A DNA stretch of 64,000 nucleotides, from assembly GCF_049532985.1 (NCBI RefSeq), contig NZ_CP186693.1, positions 2,666,001 to 2,730,000 of the forward strand. Reading direction: 5' to 3'. How positions within the stretch are numbered: position 1 is the stretch's first letter; each line of letters opens with the position of its first letter. Positions 33,596 to 40,492 of the stretch are shown here, piece by piece. The notes under the pieces were generated by a model. It saw only the letters and a list, made by a program, of their open reading frames with translations, did no database searches and was not told the DNA's origin. The translations under genes were made by a program, and so were the position numbers. The DNA is from Promicromonospora sp049532985. Lineage in GTDB: Bacteria > Actinomycetota > Actinomycetes > Actinomycetales > Cellulomonadaceae.

Positions 33596-34456
33596 CTAGG
33601 TGACGTCGGCGGGTTCGCTCGCGGCGGGGTGCGGTCCCACGCCGGACGACGCCGCGAGCGAGGCGAGCAGCGCCAGCCGCTCCCCGGTGGGCGAACCGGC
33701 GTCCGCGTGCAGCAGCACGAGCATCTGCCGGTCGGTGCCCACGATCGAGAGCTTCTCCATGTCCAGGTCCAGCTCCCCGACCTGCGGGTGCAGCATGCGC
33801 GTGGTGTGCGGCGTGCCGAGGTTCACGTCGTGGCGCGCCCACAGCGTGCGGAACCGCTCCGAGGCGAGCGAGAGCTCCCCCACGAGGCGCTCCACCCGCT
33901 CGTCGTCGGTCTCCGTGCCGACCGCCTCGCGGAACCGGGCGACGATCTTCGGCGCCACGTCGGGCCAGTCCCCGTGCAGCGCCTGCTCGGCGGGGTCGAG
34001 GAACAGGTCGCGCAGCCGGTTGCCGCCGCGCCGGAGGTTCGGCGACAGCGCACCGGCCAGCGCGTTCGCCGCGAGCACGTCGAAGTACCGCCCCTCGACG
34101 TACGCCGGGACGCCCACCCGGTCCAGCAGCCGCAACGTCCCGGCGGGCACCACCTCCCGGCGGCTGCGCCGACGGCGGCGCGGGGCCGGCGCCGCGAGCC
34201 TGAGCAGGTGCCGCGTCGCGGGCTCGTCCAGCAGCAGCACCCGGGCGAGCGACTCGACCACCTGCACGGACGGGTGCCGGTCGCGGCCCTGCTCGAGCCG
34301 CAGGTAGTAGTCGGCGCTGATCCCGGCCAGCAGGGCCACCTCCTCGCGGCGCAGGCCGGCGACCCGGCGCACGCCCCCGGCCGGCAGCCCCACGTCGCCG
34401 GGCCGCACGAGCTCACGGCGCGCCCGCAGGTACTCGCCCAGCTGGTTGTCGGCCAT
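33596..34456 (-). CDS. XRE-family regulator with MmyB-like ligand domain
   Basis: The 286-residue protein has an N-terminal helix-turn-helix (LGEYLRARRELV, then RREEVALLAGISADYYLRLE) and a C-terminal MmyB-type domain (FDVLAANALAGAL, GERLALLASL). Such regulators commonly control a divergent oxidoreductase gene. Here that is the aldo/keto reductase 102 bases away. Upstream TACGGT with a 6-base gap suggests a leaderless start at ATG 34456. The ligand is unknown; some family members are thought to bind fatty acids. Confidence 0.9.
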   Translation of the reverse strand: MADNQLGEYLRARRELVRPGDVGLPAGGVRRVAGLRREEVALLAGISADYYLRLEQGRDRHPSVQVVESLARVLLLDEPATRHLLRLAAPAPRRRRRSRREVVPAGTLRLLDRVGVPAYVEGRYFDVLAANALAGALSPNLRRGGNRLRDLFLDPAEQALHGDWPDVAPKIVARFREAVGTETDDERVERLVGELSLASERFRTLWARHDVNLGTPHTTRMLHPQVGELDLDMEKLSIVGTDRQMLVLLHADAGSPTGERLALLASLAASSGVGPHPAASEPADVT

Positions 34457-34558
34457 GCACCCACCGTAGGACGCGGCGCCCGACGGTGCCTGGTCCCCGC
34501 ACTCCCAGGAAGCGCCGGGTACTGCCTGTCCGCGCCGGACCGGCGGACCGTGGACGTC

Positions 34559-35428
34559 ATGACCACGAACACGATCCCCGGCGGCACGTACACGCTCGCC
34601 GACGACATCACCGTCTCCCGCGTCGGCTACGGCGCCATGCAGCTCGCCGGTCCCGGCGTCTTCGGCCCGCCCGCCGACCGCGCGGCGGCGGTCGCCGTCC
34701 TGCGGGAGGCGGTCGCGCTCGGCGTGACCCACATCGACACCGCCGACTTCTACGGCCCGTACGTCACCAACGAGATCATCCGCGAGGCCCTGCACCCCTA
34801 CCCGGCGGGCCTGCACATCGTCACGAAGGTGGGCGCGGTCCGCGACGCGCAGGGTGGCTGGCCGCCCGCCCAGGAGCCCGACCAGCTCCGCCGTGCCGTC
34901 GAGCAGAACCTCGAGCACCTCGGCCTGGACCGGCTCGACGTCGTGAACCTGCGCGTGGGCGGTGTGGACCGGCCGGAGCCGGGCTCGCTCGCGCGGCAGT
35001 TCACCGCGCTGGCCGAGATGCAGGCGGAGGGCCTGATCGCGCACCTGGGCGTGAGCACCGTGCTGCCCGAGCAGGTCGCCGAGGCGCAGTCGATCGCCCC
35101 GGTCGTGTGCGTGCAGAACTTCTACAACATCGCCAACCGCGCCGACGACCCGCTGATCGACTCCCTGGCCGAGCAGGGCATCGCCTACGTGCCCTACTTC
35201 CCGCTGGGTGGCTTCTCGCCCCTGCAGTCGGCGGAGCTGGACGCCGTTGCCGCCCGCCTGGGGAGCACCCCGGCCGCGGTGGCGCAGGCCTGGCTGCTGC
35301 AGCGCTCGCCGAACGTGCTGCTCATCCCGGGCACGTCGACGGTGGCTCACCTGCGCGAGAACGTCGCGGCCGCGAGCCTCGTGCTGCCCGAGGACGAGCT
35401 GGCGGTGCTGAACTCGATCGGCTCGTGA
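34559..35428 (+). CDS. Aldo/keto reductase, His-less active site
   Basis: The 289-residue (alpha/beta)8 oxidoreductase keeps Asp60 and Tyr65 (HIDTADFYG) and Lys90 (VTKVG) of the catalytic tetrad. The usual histidine position reads VVNLRVGG, with Arg132 instead. This NLR variant occurs in a recognisable subgroup of actinobacterial aldo/keto reductases, so it is probably not a broken enzyme. ATG 34559 is used; a GTG nine bases upstream is possible. It is divergent from an XRE/MmyB regulator that probably controls it, and a 17-bp hairpin follows its stop. Confidence 0.88.
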   Translation: MTTNTIPGGTYTLADDITVSRVGYGAMQLAGPGVFGPPADRAAAVAVLREAVALGVTHIDTADFYGPYVTNEIIREALHPYPAGLHIVTKVGAVRDAQGGWPPAQEPDQLRRAVEQNLEHLGLDRLDVVNLRVGGVDRPEPGSLARQFTALAEMQAEGLIAHLGVSTVLPEQVAEAQSIAPVVCVQNFYNIANRADDPLIDSLAEQGIAYVPYFPLGGFSPLQSAELDAVAARLGSTPAAVAQAWLLQRSPNVLLIPGTSTVAHLRENVAAASLVLPEDELAVLNSIGS

Positions 35429-35434
35429 CCGAGG

Positions 35435-35480
35435 ACGCCGTGTTGTCAGACATGTAGTGCACCGTCTGGCAACACGGCGT
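35435..35480. terminator. 17-bp hairpin after the aldo/keto reductase
   Basis: Arms at 35435-35451 and 35464-35480 pair with one mismatch and a 12-base loop. The last base of the right arm is also the first base of the TAATGT promoter box of the toxin-antitoxin pair. It could therefore both stop read-through and serve as an operator. Confidence 0.55.
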
Positions 35481-35485
35481 AATGT
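35480..35485 (+). promoter_or_regulatory. -10 box of the toxin-antitoxin operon, leaderless
   Basis: TAATGT is followed by seven bases and the ATG at 35493, which predicts a leaderless antitoxin mRNA. The upstream palindrome touches this box. Confidence 0.55.
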
Positions 35486-35492
35486 GAGTTGC

Positions 35493-35789
35493 ATGTCCAG
35501 CCAACCCATCTCGCCGCCCGATCCTCCGGCCGTCGGCGTGCGCGAGCTGAACCAGCACACGCGCCGCGTCCTGGACGTGGTCCGAGGTGGTGAGACCGTG
35601 ATGATCACGGACCACGGCCGCCCCATCGCGCGGCTGGTTCCCATCCAGACGTCACCGTTCGACCGCTTGGTCGCCGAGGGCGAGTACGACCTGCCCCGGA
35701 CCACCCGGATCCACGTACCCCCGGCCACGCCGGAGCCGCACCGCCCGACGGCCGAGGTGCTCGACGAGCTCCGCGAAGACCGCCTGTGA
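35493..35789 (+). CDS. Phd/VapB-type antitoxin
   Basis: The 98-residue protein contains VGVRELNQHTRRVLDVVRGG followed by ETVMITDHGRPIARLVPI, the DNA-binding fold of Phd/YefM-type antitoxins. The C-terminal third is proline-rich and probably wraps the toxin. The gene overlaps the PIN-domain toxin by four bases (GTGA). Such antitoxins usually repress their own promoter, and the palindrome at 35435-35480 is the obvious candidate site. Confidence 0.9.
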   Translation: MSSQPISPPDPPAVGVRELNQHTRRVLDVVRGGETVMITDHGRPIARLVPIQTSPFDRLVAEGEYDLPRTTRIHVPPATPEPHRPTAEVLDELREDRL

Positions 35790-36202
35790 GGGCGATCTAC
35801 CTCGACACGTCCGCCGCGCTCAAGCAGGTCCGCCGTGAGGAGCACTCGGACGCCCTCGTCGACTACCTGGTGCGAGTGACGGGAGAGGGCGTCGTCATCA
35901 CCTCCTCCGCTCTGCTCGACGTCGAGCTCGCGCGGTTCGCCGTCCGTGAGGCGCTCGACCACGAGACGCACATCGGTCCGGTGCTCGCCCCGATCGCCCG
36001 ACGTCAGGTGAGTCGGCGCGTCGTGGCCGCGGCAGCAGCGATCGACATCCACATCAGGTCGCTCGACGCGATACACGTGGCCACGGCAGCGGCGCTCGGC
36101 GAAGACCTCGTGGCTGTGGTGACCTATGACAAGCAGATGCTCCACGCCGCGCGGCACCTGGGCCTCCCGGTGGTCAGCCCCGGCAGTCCTCCCGAGGCCT
36201 GA
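35786..36202 (+). CDS. vapC: PIN-domain toxin, VapC-like ribonuclease
   Basis: The 138-residue protein is a PIN-fold RNase. All four acidic metal ligands are present: Asp7 in YLDTSA, Glu48 in DVELARF, Asp94 in RSLDAIHVATA and Asp115 in TYDKQML. VapC proteins cut tRNA or rRNA when the antitoxin is lost. It starts with GTG overlapping the antitoxin stop. Nothing suggests inactivation. The pair lies in the accessory stretch between hisD and the other his genes. Confidence 0.93.
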   Translation: MRAIYLDTSAALKQVRREEHSDALVDYLVRVTGEGVVITSSALLDVELARFAVREALDHETHIGPVLAPIARRQVSRRVVAAAAAIDIHIRSLDAIHVATAAALGEDLVAVVTYDKQMLHAARHLGLPVVSPGSPPEA

Positions 36203-36210
36203 CAACAGGA

Positions 36211-36248
36211 GGCCCGACGTCGAGCGCCCAGCCGCTCGTCGTCGGGCC
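36211..36248. terminator. Convergent hairpin between vapC and the chitinase gene
   Basis: Arms at 36211-36226 and 36233-36248 (16 bp, one mismatch) enclose a 6-base loop in the 57-base convergent gap. Confidence 0.6.
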
Positions 36249-36259
36249 CGCTCCCGGGA

Positions 36260-37567
36260 CTAGCGGCCCTGGAGCGCCTTCACGTTGTCGCCGAAGGTCC
36301 AGCCGCGCGACCCGTCCCAGTTGATGGACCAGGTCATCAGGCCCTTGAGCGCCCCGTCGTACGAGCCGTAGGCCTGCGAGACCAGCGACGGCGCCATGTA
36401 CCCGCCGCCGGCACCCTGCTGGGCGGGCAGGCCGGGCACCTGCTTGTCGTAGGGCACGCGGATCGTGGTGCCCTGGATGACGAGGCCGTCGTCGAGGCAG
36501 TCGGTCTGCGCCTGGAAGCCGGCCACGGTCCCGGCGGCGTAGGAGTTGCCGGAGCAGTCGTACATCGAGCCGTTGTAGTACTGCATGTTGAGCCACCACA
36601 GGCGACCGTTGTCGGCGTACTTCTTGATGATCGGCAGGTAGGAGCCCCAGATCGAGCCGTAGGTCACGCTGCCGCCGGTCACGTACGCGGTCTCGGGCGC
36701 CATGGTCAGGCCGAACCCGGCCGGCATGCCGGCCAGCACCCCGTCGATGATCCGGATCAGGTTGGCCTGCGACGTGGACAGCTGCGTGATCGACCCGCTG
36801 CCGGTCAGGCCGGTCTCGATGTCGATGTCGATGCCGTCGAAGTTGTACTCGCGCAGGATCGGCACGATGGTCTCGACGAACCGGTCCGCCACGGCCTGCG
36901 AGGACAGGTCGATCCCGGCGGTCGCGCCGCCGATCGACATCAGGATCGTCAGGCCCGCCTCCTTGGCGGCACACATCTCCTCGGGGGTGGGCACGCGGAC
37001 GCCGGAGTCCATGCCGTCCTCCCACAGCACCGTGCCGTCCGAGCGGATCACCGGGAACGCGAGCGTCGCCACGTTGTAGCCGTGCTGGGTGATGCGCGAG
37101 TCCGTGACCGGGATCCAGCCGAGGCCCGGGTGCACGCCGTTGCTCGCGCCGTCCCAGTTCTCCCAGTAGCCCTGCAGCACCTTGCCGGACGGCTTGGGGC
37201 GCTGGCTGCAGTCCGCCGGGGTGGGCTCCGGGTCCGGGGTCGGATCCGTGGGGTCGGGCGTCGGGTCGGTGGGGTCGGGGTCGGGTTGCGTGGCGCACGC
37301 GCCGTCGTCGGTCCAGAGGGTGGGTGTCGCGTCGGGACTCCAGCCCGCCCCGACGTGCGCGGTATGCGTCACCAGGGCGGTGTACCCGCGGCCCCGGTGG
37401 GTCACGTGGTCGCCCGCGGCGTAGGTGCTGCCCTCCGTCCACGCGGCCGCGGTGCAGTCGGCGGCGGCCGTCGTCGGGCCCGCCTGCGCGACGACGGCCG
37501 GCACGGCCAGCCCGATGCTCAGCAGGGCGGCGATGCCCGCCGCCAGGAACGAGGTACGCGGCTTCAT
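36260..37567 (-). CDS. Secreted chitinase, GH18 with chitin-binding domain
   Basis: The 435-residue enzyme has a signal peptide (cleavage near residue 36), an N-terminal carbohydrate-binding module of the CBM5/12 type (residues 38-90: AAWTEGSTYAAGDHVTHRGR), a PDPTDPTPDP-repeat linker (95-118) and a GH18 catalytic domain. The catalytic motif is FDGIDIDIE, with the proton donor Glu251. The active-site Trp is in LMTWSINWDGSRGWTF. It hydrolyses chitin outside the cell and resembles ChiD/ChiC-type bacterial chitinases. GGGGAG precedes the ATG. The other chitin-binding protein of the window is the large subtilase at 40493. Confidence 0.95.
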   Translation of the reverse strand: MKPRTSFLAAGIAALLSIGLAVPAVVAQAGPTTAAADCTAAAWTEGSTYAAGDHVTHRGRGYTALVTHTAHVGAGWSPDATPTLWTDDGACATQPDPDPTDPTPDPTDPTPDPEPTPADCSQRPKPSGKVLQGYWENWDGASNGVHPGLGWIPVTDSRITQHGYNVATLAFPVIRSDGTVLWEDGMDSGVRVPTPEEMCAAKEAGLTILMSIGGATAGIDLSSQAVADRFVETIVPILREYNFDGIDIDIETGLTGSGSITQLSTSQANLIRIIDGVLAGMPAGFGLTMAPETAYVTGGSVTYGSIWGSYLPIIKKYADNGRLWWLNMQYYNGSMYDCSGNSYAAGTVAGFQAQTDCLDDGLVIQGTTIRVPYDKQVPGLPAQQGAGGGYMAPSLVSQAYGSYDGALKGLMTWSINWDGSRGWTFGDNVKALQGR

Positions 37568-37653
37568 GGGGCTCCCCTTCGACGCCGGATATTTGTCAGG
37601 ACACTAGCCATATCCGCTCCGGCGGCATATACGGGGAACCCACACCCGCCACC

Positions 37654-37659
37654 TAGACT
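37654..37659 (+). promoter_or_regulatory. -10 box of the PPOX-family gene, leaderless
   Basis: TAGACT followed by six bases and GTG 37666. No ribosome-binding site. Confidence 0.55.
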
Positions 37660-37665
37660 CGCGAC

Positions 37666-38070
37666 GTGTTCCGACTCAACCCCGAGCAGCTCGTCTTCGT
37701 CACCGAGCGCCACCTCGCGACCCTCACCACCCTGCGCCCCGACGGGACACCGCACGTGGTGCCGGTCGGCTTCACCTGGGACGCCGAGGAAGGGGTCGCG
37801 CGCGTCACCGCGAACCGCACGTCGTTCAAGGCGCGCAACATCCGCCCGCTGCCCGACGGCGGCGAGCAGCGGGCCGCCCTGTGCCAGTTCGACCGCGCGC
37901 GCTGGCTCACCCTGGAGGGCACCATCACCCTCAGCGACGACCCCGCCGAGATCGCGGAGGCCGAGGCCCGCTACGCCCGCCGCTACCGCACGCAGACGCC
38001 CAACCCGGACCGGATCGTCCTGCGGATCACGGTCGACAAGGCCATGGCCTCGACCTACATGGCCTCCTGA
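37666..38070 (+). CDS. PPOX-class flavin/deazaflavin-dependent protein
   Basis: The 134-residue split-barrel protein contains FVTERHLATLTTLRPDGTPH and VVPVGFTWDAEEG, then ARNIRPLP, typical of the F420-dependent Rv1155-like branch of the pyridoxamine-oxidase fold. It probably binds F420 or FMN and reduces an unknown substrate. The GTG start is fixed by a TAGACT box six bases upstream. The gene stands alone between the chitinase and the S4 protein. Confidence 0.85.
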   Translation: MFRLNPEQLVFVTERHLATLTTLRPDGTPHVVPVGFTWDAEEGVARVTANRTSFKARNIRPLPDGGEQRAALCQFDRARWLTLEGTITLSDDPAEIAEAEARYARRYRTQTPNPDRIVLRITVDKAMASTYMAS

Positions 38071-38103
38071 GCGCCCCGAGCCCGGTGGGCCGGCCCGCGC
38101 CGG

Positions 38104-38361
38104 TCAGCCGACCTTCGCCGACTGCTCGCCCGCGGGCATCTGCACGCTCACCACGTCACCGCGCACGAGCTGCCGGCCTCGGCGGGTCTCGGCCTCGCCG
38201 TTGACCCGCACCTCCCCGTCGGCGATCAGGTCGCGGGCCTGCGCGCCGTCCTCGGCGAGGTCGGCGAGCTTGAGGAACTGGCCCAGCCGGATGACGTCGT
38301 CACGGATGGGGACCTCGGGCACTGCGGAGTCGGGGCTGGAGTGAGCGCGAGAGTTGGACAC
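38104..38361 (-). CDS. Small S4-domain RNA-binding protein
   Basis: The 85-residue protein has an S4 fold: RLGQFLKLADLAEDGAQARD, then LIADGEVRVNGEAETRRGRQ and LVRGDVVSV. Related small proteins (YbcJ/YaaA/RqcP types) bind structured RNA such as tRNA or ribosomal RNA. Tandem GTG codons lie at 38364 and 38361; the second is six bases after GACAAT, a fair -10 box, so a leaderless start is likely. It is divergent from hisD with only 39 bases between start codons. Confidence 0.85.
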   Translation of the reverse strand: MSNSRAHSSPDSAVPEVPIRDDVIRLGQFLKLADLAEDGAQARDLIADGEVRVNGEAETRRGRQLVRGDVVSVQMPAGEQSAKVG

Positions 38362-38388
38362 CACAGCATTGTCCCCCGCCGGCCGCCA

Positions 38389-38394
38389 TAGACT
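38389..38394 (+). promoter_or_regulatory. -10 box of hisD, leaderless
   Basis: TAGACT followed by six bases and GTG 38401. Its -35 region overlaps the -10 region of the divergent S4 gene (38373-38368, minus strand). Confidence 0.6.
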
Positions 38395-38400
38395 GGCCGG

Positions 38401-39726
38401 GTGATCCAACGCATCGACCTGCGCGGCCGGTCCCTCGGCCGGCGCGAGCTCCTCGCCGTCCTGCCCCGAGCCGAGGTCGGGGTGGACGAGGCGGTCCATG
38501 CGGTGGAGCCCCTGCTCCGCCAGGTCCGCGAGGGCGGCGCGGCCGCGCTGCGCGAGATCGCGCTGCGGTTCGACGGCGTGTCCCCCGAGCACCTGCGCGT
38601 GCCCGCGGAGGCGCTCACGGCCGCCGTCGAGAGCCTGACGCCGCTCGTGCGCGAGGGGCTGGAGGAGGCCATCCGCCGGGTCCGCCGGGTGCACGCCGAC
38701 CAGGTGCCTACCGACCACGTGACCGAGCTCGCGCCGGGCGCCGTCGTGCGGCAGCGGTGGATCCCGGTGCAGCGCGTCGGCCTGTACGCGCCGGGCGGGC
38801 TCGCGGTGTACCCGTCGTCGGTGGTGATGAACGTGGTCGCGGCGCAGGAGGCCGGCGTGCCCGGTCTCGCCGTGGCGTCCCCGCCGCAGAAGGACAACGG
38901 CGGCCTGCCGCACCCGACCATCCTCGCGGCCTGCGCCCTGCTCGGGGTCGACGAGGTGTACGCCGTGGGCGGTGCGCAGGCCGTGGCGATGTTCGCCTAC
39001 GGCGCCGCGGGCAGCGAGCCGCAGGACGGCGAGACCCTCTGCGAGCCCGTCGACGTCATCACCGGCCCGGGCAACGTGTACGTCGCGGCGGCCAAGCGCC
39101 TGGTGCGCGGCGTCGTCGGCATCGACGCGGAGGCCGGCCCCACCGAGATCGCCGTCCTCGCCGACGCCACCGCCGACGCCGGGCACGTGGCCCTCGACCT
39201 CATCAGCCAGGCCGAGCACGACCCGATGGCCGCCTCCGTGCTGGTCACCGACTCCGTCGAGCTGGCGGCCGCGGTCGAAGCCCGGGTCCAGGACCTCGCC
39301 TCGGCCACCAAGCACGCCGTCCGCGTGGCACAGGCGCTGGACGGTCCGCAGTCCGCCGTCGTCCTGGTGGACGACGTCGAGGCCGGGCTGGCCGTCGTCA
39401 ACGCCTACGGCGCGGAGCACCTGGAGATCCAGACGGCGGACGCCGCCGCGGTGGCCTCCCGGGTGCACAGCGCGGGCGCGATCTTCGTGGGCCCCTGGTC
39501 GCCGGTGTCGCTGGGCGACTACATGGCCGGCTCGAACCACGTGCTGCCCACGGGCGGCACCGCGCACTTCGCGAGCGGCCTGGGCGTGCACAGCTTCCTC
39601 AAGTCGGTGCAGCAGGTGGAGTACGACCGCGACGCGCTGGGCGAGCTCGCCGACCGCATCGTCGCCGTGGCCAACGACGAGGACCTGCCGGCCCACGGCG
39701 AGGCGGTCCGGGGCCGCTTCCACTGA
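38401..39726 (+). CDS. hisD: Histidinol dehydrogenase
   Basis: The 441-residue zinc enzyme oxidises histidinol to histidine in two NAD-dependent steps. Family marks are VGLYAPGGLAVYPSSVVMNV, ITGPGNVYVAAAKRLV, IDAEAGPTEIAVLAD, SQAEHDPMAASVLV and GSNHVLPTGGTAHFASGL. The zinc and catalytic histidines are in SQAEHDP and HSFLK. The GTG start follows a TAGACT box, so the mRNA is leaderless. It is separated from hisCBHA and points away from them. Confidence 0.96.
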   Translation: MIQRIDLRGRSLGRRELLAVLPRAEVGVDEAVHAVEPLLRQVREGGAAALREIALRFDGVSPEHLRVPAEALTAAVESLTPLVREGLEEAIRRVRRVHADQVPTDHVTELAPGAVVRQRWIPVQRVGLYAPGGLAVYPSSVVMNVVAAQEAGVPGLAVASPPQKDNGGLPHPTILAACALLGVDEVYAVGGAQAVAMFAYGAAGSEPQDGETLCEPVDVITGPGNVYVAAAKRLVRGVVGIDAEAGPTEIAVLADATADAGHVALDLISQAEHDPMAASVLVTDSVELAAAVEARVQDLASATKHAVRVAQALDGPQSAVVLVDDVEAGLAVVNAYGAEHLEIQTADAAAVASRVHSAGAIFVGPWSPVSLGDYMAGSNHVLPTGGTAHFASGLGVHSFLKSVQQVEYDRDALGELADRIVAVANDEDLPAHGEAVRGRFH

Positions 39727-39748
39727 CCCGCCGGCCCGCCCTGCCGAG

Positions 39749-39826
39749 GTAGGACGGCGGCGGGGACGGAACCGCAGCCATGCTGCCGTTCCGCCCCCGC
39801 CGCCGTTCCGCTCCGCCGCCGTCCTA
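39749..39826. repeat. Overlapping GC-rich inverted repeats at a convergent gene end
   Basis: GTAGGACGGCGGCGG at 39749-39763 pairs with CCGCCGCCGTCCTAC at 39812-39826. Inside, CGGAACCGCAGC and GCTGCCGTTCCG form an alternative stem. It lies between the hisD stop and the cupin stop and probably terminates both. Confidence 0.55.
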
Positions 39827-39839
39827 CGTCGCGGCCGTC

Positions 39840-40322
39840 CTAGCTCGGCGCGGACGTGGGCCGCGGGGCGCGGAGGTGGGCTCGCCGGGCCAGCTCCGCC
39901 TCGTCCACCAGCTCCAGCATCGGCTTGCCCGGCGCGCACATCATGGTCACCACGAACTCCGTCCGGGCGTCGCCGAGCGCATTGCCGTCCTGGTAGTGGA
40001 TCACGTCGCCGCCCGGCTCCCAGAAGGTGCCGCCGGCCTCGACGACGCGCTCCGGCTCACCCTCCAGCTCGAACCGGACCGCCCCCTGGATCACGTACCC
40101 GAACGCCGGCCCCGAGTGCCGGTGCGGCGGCGTGCCCGGGTCCCCCGGCTCCCACGCCACGTGGATCGTCATCGCCGAGGCGCCCTCGGGAACGGTGATC
40201 GGTGAGGCGTCCTGGAGCATCCGGGCCGCCGTCGTCCAGCCGCCCGACGCCGCCCCCTGTCCGCCGCCGTCATGGCCGCCGGTCCCGTGCCCGTGCGCCG
40301 CGTGGTTCTCTGACACTGTCAT
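39840..40322 (-). CDS. Cupin-domain protein
   Basis: The 160-residue protein has a His/Gly-rich N-terminus (HAAHGHGTGGHDGGG) and one cupin barrel with PPHRHSGPAFGYVIQGAVRF and the second motif GGTFWEPGGDVIHYQD. Metal ligands His, His and Glu/His are present, so it may be a small metal-dependent oxygenase, isomerase or sensor. GAAAGG lies before the ATG. It is divergent from the subtilase gene; no substrate can be assigned. Confidence 0.85.
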   Translation of the reverse strand: MTVSENHAAHGHGTGGHDGGGQGAASGGWTTAARMLQDASPITVPEGASAMTIHVAWEPGDPGTPPHRHSGPAFGYVIQGAVRFELEGEPERVVEAGGTFWEPGGDVIHYQDGNALGDARTEFVVTMMCAPGKPMLELVDEAELARRAHLRAPRPTSAPS

Positions 40323-40492
40323 CGTGCTGCACCTTTCGTCGATGTCGCACGGTTGACCACGTACCCCCGGCACCTGTGACAACCCGGGTGAAACGCGTGC
40401 AGAAGCATTGACACCAGTTCCCCGGTACGCGAGGAATGTCGCACACCTGCACGTGCTCGACCCCATCGCTGCCGTACCAGAGGGAGCCGTAC

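Noticed and set aside
35493..36202. Toxin-antitoxin pair as part of a prophage or plasmid remnant
   Set aside because: No integrase, phage or plasmid genes nearby; the pair stands alone among chromosomal genes.
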